A stretch of 64,000 bases of DNA from Colletotrichum lupini (taxonomy: Eukaryota > Ascomycota > Sordariomycetes > Glomerellales > Glomerellaceae). A program made the translations under genes and the position numbers. The stretch lies in assembly GCF_023278565.1 (NCBI RefSeq), contig NC_064681.1:1736001-1800000 (forward strand). Reading direction: 5' to 3'. Positions 11,740 through 23,398 of this stretch are shown here, piece after piece; the stretch's first letter is position 1, and every line of letters begins with the position of its first letter. The notes beneath the pieces are model-generated. The model ran no database searches. It saw only the letters and a program-made list of their open reading frames with translations, and was not told where the DNA came from.

Positions 11740-12943
11740 GTTGAAGCAAGTCGGGTCCGGGGTGAGGATCTTTTCTTCACTTTTTTTGGAGGGGGACTTG
11801 GTGTGTGTGTGTGTGAGGGTAGGAGATGGCACGTTGAGTGATGAGAGGTAGCTGGAGGAAGAGGTTGTGGAATCAAGCTATAGATGTCTACTGAGTTGGT
11901 GGAAGTCGGTGCAGTTGCTGCTACTTATGCATCTGGTGAGCTCTCTTGAGCCTCTGACACATGAGAACTGAGTTGCATCGATCTAACCGGGTATAGGATA
12001 TGGAACCGTTGCCTCATATTACCCCACCCAATTAACCCATTCACCTGCCCAAACAAGCTTATTTCCTGAGGGATAAACCTTGAAGTCATTGCAAGCGTAG
12101 TCTGTATAAGTCCACGAACGGCGCAAGGGTATGATGGTTAGTTCACCATCAAGAGATGGAGTCAAAATGAACTCACGGGTACAGTATCCTATACTGGATT
12201 TGCAAAATGTCTTGACTCGTATTGAATTCACATAGATGGAGACCGGGACATGGAACTTGGAGAGCTTGCATACCTAAGATGACTTGTGATGATATCTATC
12301 CTTGCCTACCTAGAAATTGACCGTGTTTCACCTGTTCCTGTGTGAACATGTCTATCCACGGGCTCATGACTTGGACATGATTAGGCAGCTAATGATCCTG
12401 GGGAAAGCGAGCATATACCAAGACCACAAAGAGAGTCTGGGTCGCTCCAAGAATTGGTTTCCAGATCCGGGTGCGTGGGGGCTGGTGACCCTGATGAGAC
12501 CCTCAAAAGGGCCGATGGGTACGAGAATCGGTTGATGTAATCCACAACCCTATATGCGGTCCAATTGGAATTCATAGTGTAAAGGGTTGTTCGTTGGTTG
12601 TCTGTTGGATGTTCGTTGGTTGTTGTTCTTCAATCCAGTCTTGGCACTAGACTACGAAGGACCCTGGAACTGGACCTTGAGGTAGTATCAACGGTCAGCA
12701 GAACTCGATCAGAATTTCATTATGACTACCACCAGACCAGACCGTATGTGAGTTTCTGAAACAAGACACAGCCGGCACAGAGGCCACTTGAGGAAAGTCT
12801 CATCATGTCCGAGGAACCGTGAATGATTCCTGGGTGAAATATTGCGAGGCTTTTCCAGCCTGATCCTGGGCGTAGGCGGCGCAGTTCGCGACATGTCGTT
12901 TGAAGAAACAGAGGCTTTACACAGTGAAACCACCCATACAAAG
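11740..12943. other. intergenic with short tandem motif
   Basis: No gene is supported. Two exact copies of TGTTCGTTGGTTGT lie at 12588-12601 and 12610-12623, spaced 22 bases. The rest looks like single-copy intergenic DNA. Confidence 0.5.
11801..11815. repeat. GT microsatellite
   Basis: A short (GT)n tract just upstream of the chosen start of the minus-strand hypothetical gene. Confidence 0.8.
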
Positions 12944-13230
12944 ATGCGTCATACGATTGCTACGGCTGTGCTCTTTGCTGCAGCTCCTGCTGCCTCAAGT
13001 GCTTTCTATCGTATTCTTGGCCCTCAGATATCTTCCCATGCCGTTTAGTATCTGATATCGCAAATCTCTCACGTCGTTCTTTCTATCAACAGGCACTGAC
13101 TTTGAAACGTCCCATTGAAGGGTACAGAGTTGAGCCTATTGATTGGGGGTTCAAAGTAGATACGACTGGAACGGGGACCTCTGTCAAGCTGAACGGGACT
13201 ATGAACGAGGTTTGGCCTCATGGCACCTGA
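12944..13230 (+). CDS. candidate small secreted protein, two exons
   Basis: Exon 1 (12944-13042) codes MRHTIATAVLFAAAPAASSA and 13 more residues; it reads as a signal peptide. A 50-base intron (donor GTTTAG, acceptor CAACAG) joins in phase 0 to exon 2 (13093-13230), which adds 45 residues, 78 in all. Exon 2 contains EGYRVEPIDW and SVKLNGTMNEV. This resembles a pattern common in small secreted fungal proteins: a Gly-Tyr segment, a Trp, then LxGT. No cysteines are visible in the mature part. The donor is weak and the C-terminus (VWPHGT) is short, so the gene could be degenerate. It lies beside the NLR gene. The function is unknown; an effector-like role is inference. Confidence 0.42.
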
Positions 13231-13594
13231 TCTATTAAGGCAGTAAGGGACTTTTTTCTTCAACAGCCTTTAATGAAACGCTACGGTCTTATTCACGTAG
13301 ATTGTAGCAAGCTTTCTGTAAGTTTCTAACCAAGTTTGTCCCCTCAACAAACGACGAAATTTACTCCATCTGTTGTACTTTACTAGCTATCCTAACTTAG
13401 TCCCCCCCAGCTAGACTTCTACCGCGGAAATGTTTTAGGTCGAAGCTTTAGTCAATGCGGCGCCTGAATTCCCAGTGAGATTCAATATTCCACCCACGAA
13501 CCAACTCCAAACGGCCTCGCGTGCGATGGAGCGCGTCTAGCAGTCATCACCACCTGGACCCAAACCATCTAGGCCCCTCTCAAGACCAACACTC
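13231..13594. other. intergenic, 3' side of NLR
   Basis: No gene is seen. This is the convergent space between the candidate secreted-protein gene and the NLR gene. Confidence 0.5.
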
Positions 13595-16500
13595 TCAACG
13601 CAAATCGTGATCATCCAACTCTTCATACTCCATGTCGGCCGTATTACCTACATCGGGAGGTAAATCCCTGGGGAGAACGCCGAGGCTGATCAACACTTGC
13701 CTCTCCATCTGGAGTTCCTGTATAAGATACGCTGCTACATCCTTCGCGTCTTCCTGATCACTTTGCCTCCTCCAGATTACGACTTCCTTTCTCCTGGGCC
13801 GTACAAAGGCCAGCTGAGCCAAATCTGCCCCTGCTTCTTCAACAAGAAACTTGATCATCACGAGAGACGGCACAAACCCGAAAATTGCAGCATCCAGGAT
13901 ACTGCCATATTTTCCGAACTCCAGATACGCATTGACTTCGGCGCCATGTTCAATCAGTAACCGAACACAATCCACGTTTCCACTCCATACAGCAGCTGCC
14001 AATGGACTACCATGTTTTCCAAACGTCAAATCTGCATTGACATCGGCGCCATATTCAATCAGTAATCGAGCACAATCCACGTTTCTCCTCCATACAGCAG
14101 CTGCCAATGGACTACCATATCTACAACCTTCCGGCATGGCGTTGACATCAGCTCCGTGCTCTAGAAGAAGGCGAACACATTCGGGATTTTGACTCTCTAT
14201 AGCATTAATCAAAGGACAGCCATAGAGGTCTTCGAGATTCTCCGGATTGACATCTGCTCCCTCGCTAACCAGGGTTTTTATGGCGTCGAGATCGCCCTTC
14301 CAAGTAGCCGCTGACAGGGCACAACCAAAGGAGCACGTGCGTGGACATTTGGTGTTGGGATCCAGGCCATTCTTCAGTAGAACAGTGCAATACTCAGATC
14401 CCACAGTGGCTGCCAGACAAGCCAGACTTCGATTTTTGAAGACGCAGTCCACGTTTGCACCGTTCTTGAGGAGCAGCTCCATGACATCAATCTTTCGCTG
14501 GGCTACTGATATCCACAACGGAGGGCCGTAAAGGAAGTGAAAAGATGCGTTGACGTCACAACCCCGACTGATTAGGAATTGACAGACGTCGTAGTGGCCA
14601 ACAAAGGTGGCAATCTGCAGCAGGCTCAAGCCGTTCTCATTCACCAACGAGGGAAGATCGAGGCCTTCGTTCCACCACTCAGGCAGGAATCGATGGAGAC
14701 CCATTGCCACAACGCCAAAGGCGAAGTTGGCAAATGGCTGTATATGTTGAGGTTCGTAACAGGGGGATCTCTGCCTGCAAAACACCTGATACTCCCTCGA
14801 GGAATGAGGAGGACATTCTTCACCCAGGAATCGTTTCAAAGCAAAGGCTACGTCTTCAGCTCTGTCATCTTGTTCTGAAAGATCGTGTAGGTGTGCGAGC
14901 CAGTTCCGATGAATGTACGCTTGAAGTGGATGCCGAGGATCTAAAGGCTGGTCAAGGTCCGCCCTTCCTGCCCTCATCCAGTCGTCTAAGTCTAAGCTTG
15001 AATTTTCCTGGAGGGTACTCGAGAAGGATTCAACATCTGAGGGTGGCCAGATAGAGGAGTAACCTGCGCAGCAATCCCTCAAGCAGTTGATCAAGACAAT
15101 TGCTACCTCCGCTGGCGCGTCTTTGACCCACGGCTCTCCTTTCTTATCTTCAAAGTATTCTCTGACCGATGCATGGGAAAACCTCCAGACCTTGAGCTCA
15201 GGATCCCTCACGATCAAATGTCGACAGACAGTCTCCAACATTTTCTCGGTGAGATCTGACTTGTCGAGAGCCTTCATGCCGTCTCTATGCATCTGTTCGC
15301 TTTCCACTCGAATTGCTGACAGCAATTCGCAACTGTCCAACGGCTGGCGGGCGCACATGACCCATCTCACCGCTCGCTGCAGCATGAAACGCTCGAAGCT
15401 CTCAGGCTCGTGTTTATCGCAAATCTCGTCGTAAGCTTTAGTCAGAGTTCTGGGAAGGTCTCCAAGCCTGGCTTTGACAGTGGTATTGGTCTCGTACTCC
15501 TTGAGCTGTTCCCATTGCAGGTAAGTCCATCTGAACCTAGGTTTTTTCCAGTCAGCTCAAGTAGGTAAGGATAGTGTGTGAGCTAGAACTCACATTCCCT
15601 TGCTCTTCTTCGCAAGCTTCTCTTTAACAACCTGCTTAGTTTCAGGGCTCCAATCCACAGTGAAGTTGTCCACCTCTGTATTGACAAACTTCTCGATGTC
15701 GTCTTGATTATCAGAAGTATTGATTGTGATCGTCGCCCTCAGCTCTTGGAATGACCTCAGATGGTCACTGATATCGTGCTCTGGGCGGCTGGCAATGAAT
15801 ATCTTCAGACTATTGGTTTTCTCCACTAGACGTTTGAACAGCTCAACAATGTGGCGTCTCGTGTCTTTATTGCACTCATCCAAGGCGTCGAGAATCAGAA
15901 CAGTTCGAGGATAACTGTTGATCATCTCGACCAAAGCTTTCTCGCAATCTTTGAGCGTGATGTCGCTTTGAATTTGTTTACTTTGATATAGTTTGAACAA
16001 TTCCTCGTGAATGCTCTCAGGATGACCGGTCACCTCGCCTAGTTGTCGGACGTAGCTTCGGAGAATGGATTGATAGCTTTGCCGATTGCGATCAGAGCTG
16101 TTGCAGTAGAAGAAAGCAAGGCCCACGCTGGGCTCACTGGACGATGAACTAGCAAATTTGTCGTGAAATCGATAATGATCAATAACCTTTGAAGATAGGA
16201 ACGATTTTCCTGTACCGACTGCAGAATAGAACCGTGGTCAGTTTGTTATTACACATAACAGCCTTCGGGCCTTAATACTTACTGTCACCTTGCAACCAAA
16301 ACACCGGAGCGTAATCAGAGTCTTCCCATTCAAGGAATTCAGGACGGCTGACCAACCATTCGCATGTGCCCTTGGTTCTTTTTTCGACCTTTTCGTTATG
16401 ATGAGATCCGACTGGAATTACACTGACGTATTCCATAGCCTTGTCTCTTTCTTGCTTATCAAGCACTTTAAGAATATCCATGACATTCTTGTCGGTACGC

Positions 16501-17548
16501 TTAATCGGTTCTTCAAGACTTTCGAGCAATCTTCGATGCTCATCATCTGCTGTAGCCTTGCAAGAACGAGTTGCAAGCTCAAGTTCCTGCTCAAGTGCTC
16601 TCACTGCTGATAGCCGGTTTTCGCCATAACCGGGGTCAACGAGCGCGTCGAAGAATCGGCGCAAACTACCATGCTCCATTTCTTCGTAGACAAAAGCAAG
16701 AAACTCCAAGCATTTCGCGTATACTTCAACCAACTTCGTCATCAAATCTTCCTGATAAGGCGGCCTAGGCGACATGGAGTTCCCAATGTAGACCTTCTCG
16801 TACACTCTACCGCGCCTCACGAGGCAGAGGACTATGTCGGTGCATCCCATAATAGCCACAAGATCCTCACGCTCAGATACGTGGGCCTGCAAGATCATTA
16901 GATCGTAGTATTGGCAAAAGTGTATTCATGCTTTGCTGCAATACATACCGCCAGAAGCACCTTGATAGCTGACCACACGGCGTTAGAGGGCGCAGGGGCA
17001 AAGTTGATGGCAATATTTCCAATCGCAGTCACCACAGGGATAACTTTATTCGCATAATCCCTCCACAGAATCTCTCGGTCGCCGGATTTGAGCTTCAACG
17101 ACTCTTGCTTGTGTTTCTCTTCGCTAGCTCGAACGAACTCCGCCAACTCACTTGCAGGATTCTGGACATTGCTCGGTGGAGGAAGACTGGCGATCCATAT
17201 CTGAGTTTTCACGTCCACCTTCTTGCATGCTTCCTGCCACAAATCAACGGTTGAAGTAGAGCCGTTCAATGCAGATGGTCCTGGAACTTTGGAAGCAGGA
17301 AGGAGTGAAGGGTCATCCGCATTACCAGTAGATGATGTCGCGCGTGAGACGCTTAGTACTGAATCACTACGTACGACCTTGGGGTCTGTAGGCTCAGGCT
17401 GTCCATCGTCAGCCGATTTTGACGCTGGTAGGACGTCAACACCGGTCGAAGGAGACCCGGAAACGTCATGGCGCGGCTTCTCTCGTCTCTTGAAGCAAGA
17501 GCATATGGCGGAAAGGCAACCGCCGTCGGATTGGCGGGAGTCGGTCAT
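13595..17548 (-). CDS. NLR-type STAND protein: NACHT_N, NACHT, ankyrin repeats
   Basis: Four exons (17548-16949, 16886-16283, 16218-15594, 15536-13595) encode 1256 residues. Residues 1-95 are disordered, with a Cys-rich basic start (CLSAICSCFKRREK). About 105-395 matches the helical domain that precedes fungal NACHT modules (LWQEACKKVD; VWSAIKVLLA). The NACHT NTPase has Walker A GDIGTGKS at 400-407, split by an intron, and Walker B VLILDALDEC near 508-517. A winged-helix and linker region follows (GMFRWTYLQWEQL). From about 909 come eight or so ankyrin repeats; the last complete ones are nearly identical (GSPLAAAVW, 35-residue period). Such STAND proteins act in allorecognition and innate-type responses: the repeats sense, the NTPase oligomerises. 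No separate cell-death domain is recognised. All introns keep frame. It is divergent from the MpaB-like gene. Confidence 0.88.
13946..14160 (-). repeat. near-identical ankyrin repeat units in the NLR gene
   Basis: Two 105-base units inside NLR exon 4 begin at 13951 and 14056 (plus-strand coordinates). Over the first 60 or so bases they differ at only a few positions, for instance both share CATACAGCAGCTGCCAATGG. The unit codes 35 residues. Such high internal conservation marks repeats kept alike by recent duplication or gene conversion. Confidence 0.8.
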
Positions 17549-19146
17549 ACCGCAGTGAAGGATGCCTCTTTATAAGTCGCAAGTTTGTAAAGAAGTCATT
17601 CAGAAGGAGGATGTGTCAATAGAAAAACGTCTGGACGAAAAGAATGCATGGTCAGATGCTAACCCCTTTACCCCGTTCCCTCCTCAAGTCGAAGTTCCTG
17701 CAGCTGTCCGTTTCTAATTTTCCATGCAGCCTGGGTTGCATCTACTAAGTCTGTTGCCCATGGAACATCTAGGTCTGACGGGCCAGGTCCTCTCCAAGAC
17801 CCTATCAAAAGTTCGACCGAGCCGCTCAGGCCCCAACAGTCAAGACCTGCATCTGCAGCTGGACTCGAATAGGTTGCACTGATTGGGTCTGGAGTCGAGG
17901 TGTCCAACAGACCCCCGCAACCTTTGAAGTTCGGGCTAGGTGTTATGCCCTCCCCATCCCCCCTCCCAGCGAATGAAGCCTTGAATATAGTTCCTCTATC
18001 TTCAGCACTCGCTTGATTGCGTCTGAGATCTGACCGCTTTGCCGCTGTGGGCAGATTCAAGTTGCAAATGTACTGTAGGATGGACCTGCAGGACCCTGGG
18101 CCCATGGGCTGATAGCCTGACATGTACGAATCCTCTTGGTGAAAAAATGTGGACAAAGCCAGATGGTGCATTTTAACAATCGGCTTTTAGCGATTTGCGG
18201 TTATGGATGTCATTAGACATGGATTGTATTTTATAATCCATTAGTCGGTAAGGTCAGCTGTCTTTGCCACACTTCCTTGAATGTTCCTCCTGGAATTAGA
18301 TCAAAATCTATTCGTAATCGCAACTGCAGGCTTTATTACAAGGTATTTCGATATGTGCCAAATAAGCCTTGATTAAGACATGCCATGATACAATCTAGAA
18401 TAACCGGGAAGAGTATACGTTGTATATACATAATCAGTCAACATGTCGGCAATGCCCGGGTGCAAGTTGCTTCCGAGCCAAACAATTGACTCATTGATTG
18501 GTTACAAAACGTTTGTATTTGCAATGAGATCGGTGTATTCTATGAACTGTTGTTCATGCATATCTCATTATAGCACTGCAAGTGGTCGACACCGAGAGTC
18601 TGGTTCTGCCGGAGTTTTAAAGGTTCCGCACTCTAATTACCTTACAGAAAGGTAAGCAGTTTGGGCGGACTAGGAAGCGATCTTCAGGCGACCGCACACT
18701 AAGCGGCGTACGGGCTCTTGAGGACTGTTCTTTGCCGTTGTCAGGCTGCCGAAGGACTTGCCGCAGGGTCATCCCGTGGTCTTGGCTCGCTTTTCATCCC
18801 ATGTCAAGCCACCTCGACCAAGCCAACATCGTGCGTTGCCCGCAGACTGGCCATCGAGTTTCTGTTGTAGCATGAACTTCTCAAACAAAAATTGGGACAA
18901 AGATGCCTCGTGTCTTCCCATGGGGAAGCTTTCGCCTGTATCACGGGAGGCAAGGATTTCGGAATGAACTGGTTTCTCGGAATTTGCGAACGGACAGAAC
19001 ATTGGATATGAATACAAATACCGGTGTATTATATTCGCATTCGAGACCAAAGTTGACAGTTTTGCGACAAGAACCTTTCAGAGAAAAGTAAAGATTTGTA
19101 ACTGAGAATTACCGCACATCAGCTTCGATCGTCCTAGCCAGTTGTT
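17549..19146. other. NLR / MpaB-like divergent intergenic region
   Basis: Apart from the weak frame at 17668-18171, nothing is recognised. It is the shared upstream region of two divergent genes, with moderately AT-rich sequence at 18.2-18.6 kb. Confidence 0.45.
17668..18171 (-). CDS. hypothetical protein, weakly supported
   Basis: An open frame of 167 codons lies 5' of the NLR gene on the same strand. It has no signal peptide, no repeats and no family pattern that I recognise. Composition is mixed, with Gly/Pro-rich middle and Gly-Leu-Ser-rich parts. It could be a small orphan gene, an exon of a decayed NLR-cluster gene, or a chance frame. I list it only because it is long, fairly protein-like and next to the NLR. 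Confidence 0.22.
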   Translation of the reverse strand: MHHLALSTFFHQEDSYMSGYQPMGPGSCRSILQYICNLNLPTAAKRSDLRRNQASAEDRGTIFKASFAGRGDGEGITPSPNFKGCGGLLDTSTPDPISATYSSPAADAGLDCWGLSGSVELLIGSWRGPGPSDLDVPWATDLVDATQAAWKIRNGQLQELRLEEGTG

Positions 19147-20502
19147 ATGGATGAGAAATCCGTTTTGAGAAATCGCGAGAGGAGCTTCTACAAGCTTGAT
19201 CTCACCAAGAATCTCCCTCCAGGAACCGATAGCATAAGTCAATTTGAAGCGCATCCACGACAACCAAGGCCACCGGCAGAACCCAGAAGGCCGGTCCCAG
19301 AATGGCCACCGGAGGCAGAGAGGAAAGGGAAGTGGATATCGGCGTATCTTGACCAGGTTGGTAACAACGAAAGCAGCAACAAGATCCAAGTATTCTGGAA
19401 CTCATTCATTGACGTGCCATAGCTCGACCCAGAAACCGAGTACGACCGCATCATCCAGACCTCGACCTTCTTCACCGGCTCCAGCTTCGCCATCGCCATG
19501 GGCTACACCTCGACCCTCATCCTCTTGACGCAGACGCCGGCGGGCGCCTCAGCAGTCCACAGCACGGGCAAGCTCTTCCGCCGCGGCCATCAGCGCTTCT
19601 ACGAGACGCAGGACCGGCTCCTCGACTGGATGTGGTACGGTAGCGCCTCCCCGCAGGCCGTCGAGGGCATCGAGAGGGTCAATAAGATACACGCCGGTGT
19701 GTGGAAGAATGCGCCGGGGACGTTCAGCCACCCCTGGGAGGGCCAGATGTCACTCATCGGGTCGGCGTACTTTGAGACGTACCTGAGGGACCTCGTCGGG
19801 GCGAGGGTCGGGGACATACACCCCAAGCTGGCGGCGGCGTGGCCGGCGTGGGCCGAGAGGGCGTGTGCGCACTTTCGGTCGGAGCCAGAGGACGGGTCGA
19901 GGAGCTTTGGGGTGAATTTCCCGAGGGACTGGAAGGAACTTGAGGCTTTTCACAAGTGGTATCGGGAGCTGCCGTTTGATAAGTATACCAGTGAGGAAGA
20001 AAGAGTCAAGGGGGCTGTGATATCTAAGGGGGTTGTTGATCAGTTTGCCGAACTATGGTTTCCAAGGCACGTTTCACTGAACATCCCCGACATCTGCCAA
20101 TGGCATATCTCATGAATGTGCAGGTATCTCCAATGGTTCGGCCGACAGCTGTTCCTCACCATCGTACCACCCAAGGTCCGAGAACAACAGCGCATCGGGC
20201 ACCCTAACCCTTTGGTAGCCAAGCTTGCCAAACTTCTCCTCAAGATACAAATCGACCTGGCTGACATCATGCCGGACCCCGCGAGGCCCATCTTGAGGGA
20301 CGAGTACCATACGATCAAGAGTTGGGAATGGTACAAGATAGATGCTCAAGTGGTTGAGAAGCGGAGAAAGCAGGCGTCGCTGATCAGGACCTTACTCCTG
20401 GGGGTGCTACTGATACTTCTTGCGATTGTCCTTATGAGGGGCTGGGCAGTGGGAGGTAAGCCGGGAACGGCAATCCACGGGCTCAAGGCTAGTCTCTCAT
20501 GA
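19147..20502 (+). CDS. MpaB-type (DUF2236) membrane-bound oxygenase
   Basis: Three exons (19147-19356, 19423-20066, 20124-20502) give 410 residues. After a Pro/Arg-rich N-terminus the family core starts with LDPETEYDRI. It continues with VNKIHAGVW, FSHPWEGQMSLIGSAYFETY, the acidic HFRSEPEDGSRSFGVNFPRD, and FHKWYRELPFDKYT. LWFPRYLQWFGRQL follows across the last splice, and then LADIMPDPARPIL. A C-terminal hydrophobic span (about 375-395: LIRTLLLGVLLILLAIVLM) would anchor it in a membrane. Relatives include the ER-bound oxygenase MpaB of mycophenolic acid synthesis and the rubber oxygenase Lcp, which use haem and O2. The substrate here is unknown. Intron 1 removes an in-frame TAG (19420-19422). 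Intron 2 must use a GC donor (AG|GCACGT) to keep the family sequence. If either inference is wrong, the gene is broken. Confidence 0.72.
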
Positions 20503-21716
20503 AAGTGAAAGCACATGTGTGGTGTTCTGGGGATCGAGTGTATAGGCCTTCGTGACTGTGGTCGACCAAAGCACCATTATCTAAGAATAAGCCGGCGAAG
20601 ACGCCAGTTCAGTTCCTGACAACCCAGGAGCTGCACCCATTGATGCATACAATCGAACAATGCCTGCCCAGCTTTTTCCATAACGGCCTCTATCACACCA
20701 GTGACTGCTTCCATCATAAATAGGGATTGAAGTTGAGGAGATGTCGAGAGTGAGTGTCTGCTTACGATTTACGTGACTTTCAATACGTGTGAAACGGTGG
20801 CGACGAGCACTTAAGGGAATAGACTTCATGGTACCGGTCGAAAGGAACGATTAGATTAAGACTAAGTTGGCGTTGACGGCTCGAGTGGCGCATACACACG
20901 TGTGTAGTTGAGATAAAGAAGGGCCATCCCGCACCCTCCTTCGGAAGTGTAGCCGCGAGTATCCGTATCAGCAGCGGGTTCCAAGCCGAAAAGATTGCGG
21001 TCGGCGTTGCTGTCGCTGGCATGCTGCCCACGACGAACGCGTGGGTGTGCGACGGTGCGTGGGTGGGCACGGATTGCCTTTCGGGGATAGCCCGGGATGG
21101 AGACCGGTAGCAGTTTACACCGAGGAAGTGCAAGTGTGGAGGACGTCACCGACAAATTACCCCGCACCCCATTGACCCGAGATGGGCCGCTAGCGCTGCA
21201 CTGGAGCCAGTGTGGGGCGCGGCAGTCTGCGACGGTACAATGAAGAGCGAGCTGATGACCTTTGATGGGTTTCGCCCCCCGGCAACCGTCTCTTTTCTCC
21301 AAGTCGAATTCCCCCCCTTCAAGAGAAGATAGGTGCTTGCTTCCCCCAACATTTCTGACCTAGGAGAACTTTTTTGGAGTCCCGATTCTCGGACTGACTA
21401 GCGATACGACACCTACATCTTTTTCTGCTCTTGGTTCCGGCCCCTAGATCTGCGTCGGCTTCTCTTCCATTCCTTCTTCTGCCCGTCATTAGTGTTCGTA
21501 AAACGTGCTATTCCCGGTCCCTCTGATTTGAAATACCTTGGATTCGACTAGATCAGCAAGCAAGCCACCCATAAATCAAGACACTACCCCGTGGAGAAAG
21601 ATCTACCTCTTTGTCGGCCTTTACCCCGGATTTTCCAACTTGTCGATAAATTTCCAAGTTCCTTTTCTTCCCTTCGTCCGGAACAACGACAACAATCGCA
21701 ACGAACAGCAGGCAAC
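20503..21716. other. intergenic, promoter of the flavocytochrome gene
   Basis: No gene is supported. A 146-codon minus frame (20862-21302) lacks family signal. From about 21400 the sequence is C/T-rich and becomes the probable leader of the lactate dehydrogenase-like gene. Confidence 0.5.
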
Positions 21717-23398
21717 ATGGGCTTGAAGGGTGACGATATCGCGAAGCACAACAGTGCCGACTCTTGCTGGGTCATTGTTCACGTAAGTTATGATGAGGTG
21801 TCGATTCCATGTCAATTGGCAGGCAATTGACATTGGCTACCTAACAGGGCAAAGCTTACGATGTGACGGACTTCTTGCCTGGTAAGTTCTTCTATAGTAC
21901 CCTCAAGTGCTTTCCCTGCTAACGACGACCCTCAGAGCACCCCGGTGGCTCAAAAATCATCCTCAAGTACGCCGGCAAAGATGCGACGGAAGAGTTCGAC
22001 CCCATCCACCCGCCCGACACCCTCGACAAGTACCTCGAGCAGTCCAAGCATCTTGGCCCCGTCGACATGACCTCTGTAGTGGCTGAGGAGAAGGAAGAGG
22101 ATCCCGAAGAGATTGAGCGCTTGGAGAGGGTTGAGCAGAAGCCACTGTTGTCCCAATGTTACAACCTGATGGATTTCGAGGCCGTAGCGCGCAGAGTCAT
22201 GAAGAAGACGGCTTGGGGATACTACTCGAGTGCAGCCGACGACGAAATCGTAGGTCGACCCCGCAAAATCGCAGCCACCAGAGGACCAGACACGATTTCT
22301 AACTGATCTTTTCTGTAGACATTGCGCGAAAACCATGGTGCCTTCCACAGAATCTGGTTTCGGCCGCAGATTCTTGTCGACGTCGAAAAGGTAGACTTCA
22401 CCACCACCATGCTCGGCGCAAAGGTCGACATGCCCTTCTACGTCACCGCCACCGCCCTCGGCAAGCTGGGCCACCCCGAGGGCGAGGTCCTCCTCACCCG
22501 CGCCTCCCGCAAGCACAACGTCATCCAAATGATCCCGACGTTGGCCTCGTGCTCCTTTGACGAGCTCATGGACGCCGCCGAGGGCGACCAGGTGCAGTGG
22601 ATGCAGCTCTACGTCAACAAGGACCGCGAGATCACAAAGAAGATTGTGCAGCACGCCGAGGCGCGCGGCTGCAAGGGCCTCTTCATCACCGTCGACGCGC
22701 CACAGCTGGGTCGTCGCGAGAAGGATATGCGGTCCAAGTTCACCGACCCGGGCGCCAACGTGCAGTCGGGCCAGGCGACGGATCAGAGCCAGGGTGCTGC
22801 TCGCGCCATTTCGTCTTTTATCGACCCGGCCCTGTCGTGGAAGGATATCCCCTGGTTCAAGTCCATCACCAACATGCCCATCATCCTGAAGGGTGTGCAG
22901 CGTGTTGAGGACGTCATCAAGGCTATCGAGGCCGGTGTCCAGGGTGTTGTGCTCTCCAACCACGGTGGTCGCCAGCTCGACTTTGCCCGGTCCGGCATTG
23001 AGGTCCTCGCCGAGACGATGCCGGTGCTTCGCCGCATGGGCTTGGAGAACGCGATTGAGATCTACATTGACGGCGGTGTCCGTCGTGCTACCGATATAAT
23101 CAAGGCGCTGTGCCTCGGTGCCAAGGGTGTCGGTATCGGCAGACCTTTCCTGTACGCCATGGCCGGCTACGGCTTCGACGGTGCCGATCGCGCTATGCAG
23201 CTGCTCCGCGACGAGATGGAGATGAACATGCGTCTTATTGGTTGCACGAGCATCGATCAGCTCAACCCGTCGCTTATCGATACGCGGAGTCTGTTCAACC
23301 ACGGATCTACGCCGTCTGACAACCTTATGGGTGCTGTGTACGACCCGTTGGCGACGCCGGTTCAGAGACCCAAGGCGCCCAAGCCGTCAAAGTTGTAG
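21717..23398 (+). CDS. flavocytochrome b2-like L-lactate dehydrogenase
   Basis: Four exons (21717-21782, 21848-21881, 21936-22249, 22319-23398) encode 497 residues. The N-terminal cytochrome b5 domain has [22 protein letters not shown] and the second haem-ligand region FDPIHP. After a charged linker comes the FMN alpha-hydroxyacid dehydrogenase barrel: AWGYYSSAADDE (catalytic Tyr region), NVIQMIPTLASCS, FITVDAPQLGRRE, VVLSNHGGRQLD (active-site His) and IYIDGGVRRATD with GRPFLYAMAGYG. The enzyme oxidises an L-2-hydroxy acid, most likely L-lactate, and passes electrons via haem to cytochrome c. No clear mitochondrial presequence precedes the b5 domain, unlike yeast Cyb2, so location and substrate are open. 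Exon 2 is only 34 bases. All splice joins restore conserved residues. Confidence 0.88.

Noticed and set aside
20862..21302. 146-codon minus-strand frame upstream of the flavocytochrome gene
   Set aside because: No recognisable motif; it overlaps the likely promoter and leader of the downstream gene.
21950..23302. 450-codon minus-strand frame
   Set aside because: Antisense of the flavocytochrome exons, whose plus-strand reading has full FMN-dehydrogenase motifs.
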